Shown here one piece after another: positions 61,281 through 64,000 of a stretch of 64,000 nt of DNA. Positions within the stretch are counted from its first letter, which is position 1. Every line of letters begins with the position of its first letter. Under the pieces are notes generated by a model. That model had not been told where the DNA came from and did not search any database. It was given only the letters and a program-made list of their open reading frames with translations. Source of the stretch: Cinclus cinclus (taxonomy: Eukaryota > Chordata > Aves > Passeriformes > Cinclidae); contig NC_085049.1 of NCBI RefSeq assembly GCF_963662255.1, positions 63,535,158 through 63,599,157 on the forward strand. The letters are read 5' to 3'. Both the position numbers and the translations under genes were made by a program.

Positions 61281-64000
61281 AGAACTGGTTTTGCTTTTCC
61301 AAAACCTGCAGTAATTAAATAATAAAGACACTGGACTGTCTTTAAAAAGAAGCATAAATAATGAAATAATTAATAAATAAAAGCAGAAGAAATTCACTAA
61401 ACAAAGCAAAAAGGCTATTAACCAAGCATTAATTTCACTTTTGCTTTGACTTGCCAGGAGCATCTTCTGTTGTTTGAGCACCCAAATCAGGGAATTACTT
61501 CCTAAATTGTTTCGGGATATGAATTTGAGTTCTATATTTACAGTCCTTCCTAGAAAGAGATTCTGAATTTAGATAGGACTGAACAGAAAAGATGCCATAA
61601 AACATTTTGTTTCTTTAAGTCTTTTACTGTTGCATTTTCCCAGAAGTGTACAACTAGTGTTCATGGAATGAATCAGTTAGTGAGGCATATTTACAGCTAT
61701 TAGGAGTATGAGGGGCTATGAAAAAAAAACCAAACAATGTTATCAGCTATTGCCTTCACAGAGAACCAGCGTGCTTTTAGGTCTTAAAAATCCAGCAGCT
61801 GAATATGCCTTAATTACTAAAATTGGTTGCAGGGAATGGTGATGTTAAGAATTGAAAATAAGCACTAATAATAGTTGCTTGCTCTCTGGGGAAAAATGAG
61901 GTGCACACAGCTGTGAAATGATTGTGAAATGCTGTAATGATATGAAAAGGATTTGAGATTAAATATTATAATAGGGCATGTTTAGTTGCTCTCTGAAGTT
62001 CTGGTGTATATTTTTTAGTTGAGTAGGAACTTCAGTTTGTGTAATTTTGCCTGCATGTTGAAAGCTTGCTTTAGCAATAAACAAACAAACATTACACCCA
62101 CAAAAAAAACACACAATAAAATATTGGAGGAAGAGACAGAAGGATAAAGCAGAGTATACTGGAGACTCCTTTTAAAACAACAAAAGGATGAGAAATTAAA
62201 AGAGTTTAGCCGTGTTGTGTGCAAGGCTCTGTTCATTCAGCATTCCTACATATTTTTATTACTTACTGAAAGTAGGAAAAAGATCTAAAAATAATGAAGA
62301 TCACAAGGAAATGTGTGTAAAGCAGTAGCGTGGATGAATCTATTTGAGCAAATACTTTGGAGCTGTGGAAACTTGCTTTTTTAGTAGTTATGGTGATGCT
62401 AACACTTGAAGTCGTTCCAATATACTATAAAATACTTAATGTTGGAGCATTCCATGGCAGAGAATCTTTCTGAATGATCTCAGTCAGCCTTAAAATACTA
62501 TTTGCTTTCTAAAGGAGTTGGAAATGGAGACTGAAATGTTAATTGTGACTTCAGCTATACACCCCTATGCAGGGTCCAAATCAACAGTGTGTGAAAATGA
62601 AGCCACAGGTGTATTTGAAGGTTCTATAGTAAGACAAATAAACAAGTCTGAACTAGTCTTCATCATCTCATGAAGACAATAAGTGGTTTTTATGCTGATT
62701 TACAGTGGTAATAGTCTGATGGCAGTTTTTAAATTTTGACAGTTTATCTTGCCGTGTGTCTTGCTAGGACCAGTGTGTTTTATTTCATTGATGTTTTACT
62801 ATTACAATAGGAAAATGCAGAACAACTTGTATGCATCATCCCATAAGCCACTCATTCCAAGGCAAACTAATGATTCCTGCATTTTATGTGTGAAATAAGA
62901 AAGCCCCACATCTATATTTAGATAACTTGCTCACAAGATATGGCAAGATGTTCTTACTCAGTGCACAGCACAGTGAGTTGGCAGGGCTGGTGTTTCACAT
63001 GACTGATAATGCAGAAGTTTCTATTGGTATTGCTGTGGGTAGGACAAAGAATCGTGATGGAGAGAGAACAAGATAGAGACAGTTCACAGTACCACCAAAA
63101 TATCTATCAGAAGAGCCACTTAAAATAAGCCTTACTGTGTACTTGTGGTATTTTGGAAAAGGGGGATTAATATGTGTTAGAAAAGACTCTGTTTATTTAA
63201 AGACTTATTACTATTTCCAGAGGCAGTTAAAGTGCAAGGGATTTCACTTTATCCAGAGATAACTTTAAGAGAGCTATACATACACTTATGTTATAGATGA
63301 CTTCAGAGGTAAAAGTACAGAAAAGAGTAATCAGTAAATACAAATCTGCTTTCTGTTTCACCAGAAAAGCTGTCCATGAAAGGTTAAAGTGTAATGTATG
63401 AGGAGAACTGCAGGTGGCTGATAAACACCAATGGACACAGTAACTCTGTCCCCATTTTCTATGAAGAAGAGGACACAACTGGAGATACCACTGGGAGGTA
63501 TCTACCCCTGGCTCCAGTATTGCATCCTATCCCTGAACTGATGGCTTATTTGATTCTGGAAAATGGCTGAGTGTTAACTGACTCTTGATCATTAATCATC
63601 TAATTATCCAATGTGTTTTTTCTTTAAAAAACAAAGAAAAGAAGGGAGAAAGTATTAAAAATACCACTAAAAAAACACTCAACAAGATGTATCATGTGGA
63701 AGAACCAGAGGGCTGTGAACTGAGCAAATACAGGATAAAAGTAGAGTTAGATACTGTATGTAAGATTTTATACATGGTTCTCTTAGCTGTCATAGCTTCC
63801 TTTATGTGAATGGCAGATGCATAAGCACCACACAGAGGTGGTGTTTTCTGGCCACAAAGGCCAGAAAAGCAGCTTACTGCTTAAATATTGTGATTTATAC
63901 GAAGGAAAACAATTTATACAGTGAGTGGCTGTCATTTGTGGACACTTACTACACATCCTAAATTGTCAGTATAATTATTAAAAATTTTAAGTAGTTTTTT

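Larger units (their letters stand above)
49274..64000 (+). other. FGD6: FGD6 intron 2 (partial)
   Basis: Begins GTAAAATAAAG after the exon 2 donor and runs to the window edge. It contains a CR1 nest (49905-50243), a 68-bp tandem duplication (52805-52940), two families of dispersed duplication (58.0-61.3 kb) and an LTR-like TATA segment near 59556. I looked for the next FGD6 exons, including the acidic linker and RhoGEF start, on the plus strand and did not find them. Confidence 0.8.

Overview
This is a window of a vertebrate nuclear genome, almost certainly a bird. The evidence is long, roughly 40% GC introns, a single sharp CpG island, and interspersed repeats that are fragments of CR1 LINEs, with no Alu-, B1- or L1-like sequence. 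Nothing prokaryotic is present. I cannot name the species.

Two divergently transcribed genes share a bidirectional CpG-island promoter at about 36.5-38.2 kb. To the left, on the minus strand, is the 5' half of VEZT (vezatin, an adherens-junction membrane protein). Seven coding exons lie at 37045-37010, 21741-21607, 16474-16385, 14264-14089, 11642-11367, 6643-6506 and 2435-2288. They splice in frame to 999 nt (333 codons); the rest of the gene lies beyond the left edge. To the right, on the plus strand, are the first two coding exons of FGD6 (a Cdc42-type RhoGEF with FYVE and PH domains): a 13-nt exon 1 at 37520-37532 and a giant 2,416-nt exon 2 at 46858-49273 carrying the whole disordered N-terminal half. 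The catalytic RhoGEF, PH and FYVE exons are not in the window. The two start codons are only 475 bp apart. The same head-to-head VEZT/FGD6 order is known in mammals.

The remaining sequence is intron: VEZT intron 7 (partial) 1-2287, introns 6 to 1 between the exons listed, FGD6 intron 1 37533-46857 and FGD6 intron 2 (partial) 49274-64000. These hold several CR1 fragments, a TAA microsatellite, a 68-bp tandem duplication, and a pair of direct repeats exactly 2,400 bp apart.

The most notable single observation is that VEZT intron 6 has no usable GT-AG boundaries. It matches a U12-type AT-AC intron at all three signals (5' ATATCCTTT, branch site CCTTAAC, 3' AC), and only those boundaries restore the vezatin frame. 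Other leads are upstream ORFs in both 5' leaders, a ZNF143-type site between the two genes, a phase-compatible candidate cassette exon in VEZT intron 1, and an unexplained 170-codon ORF followed by an A-tract. I found no novel multi-gene system.
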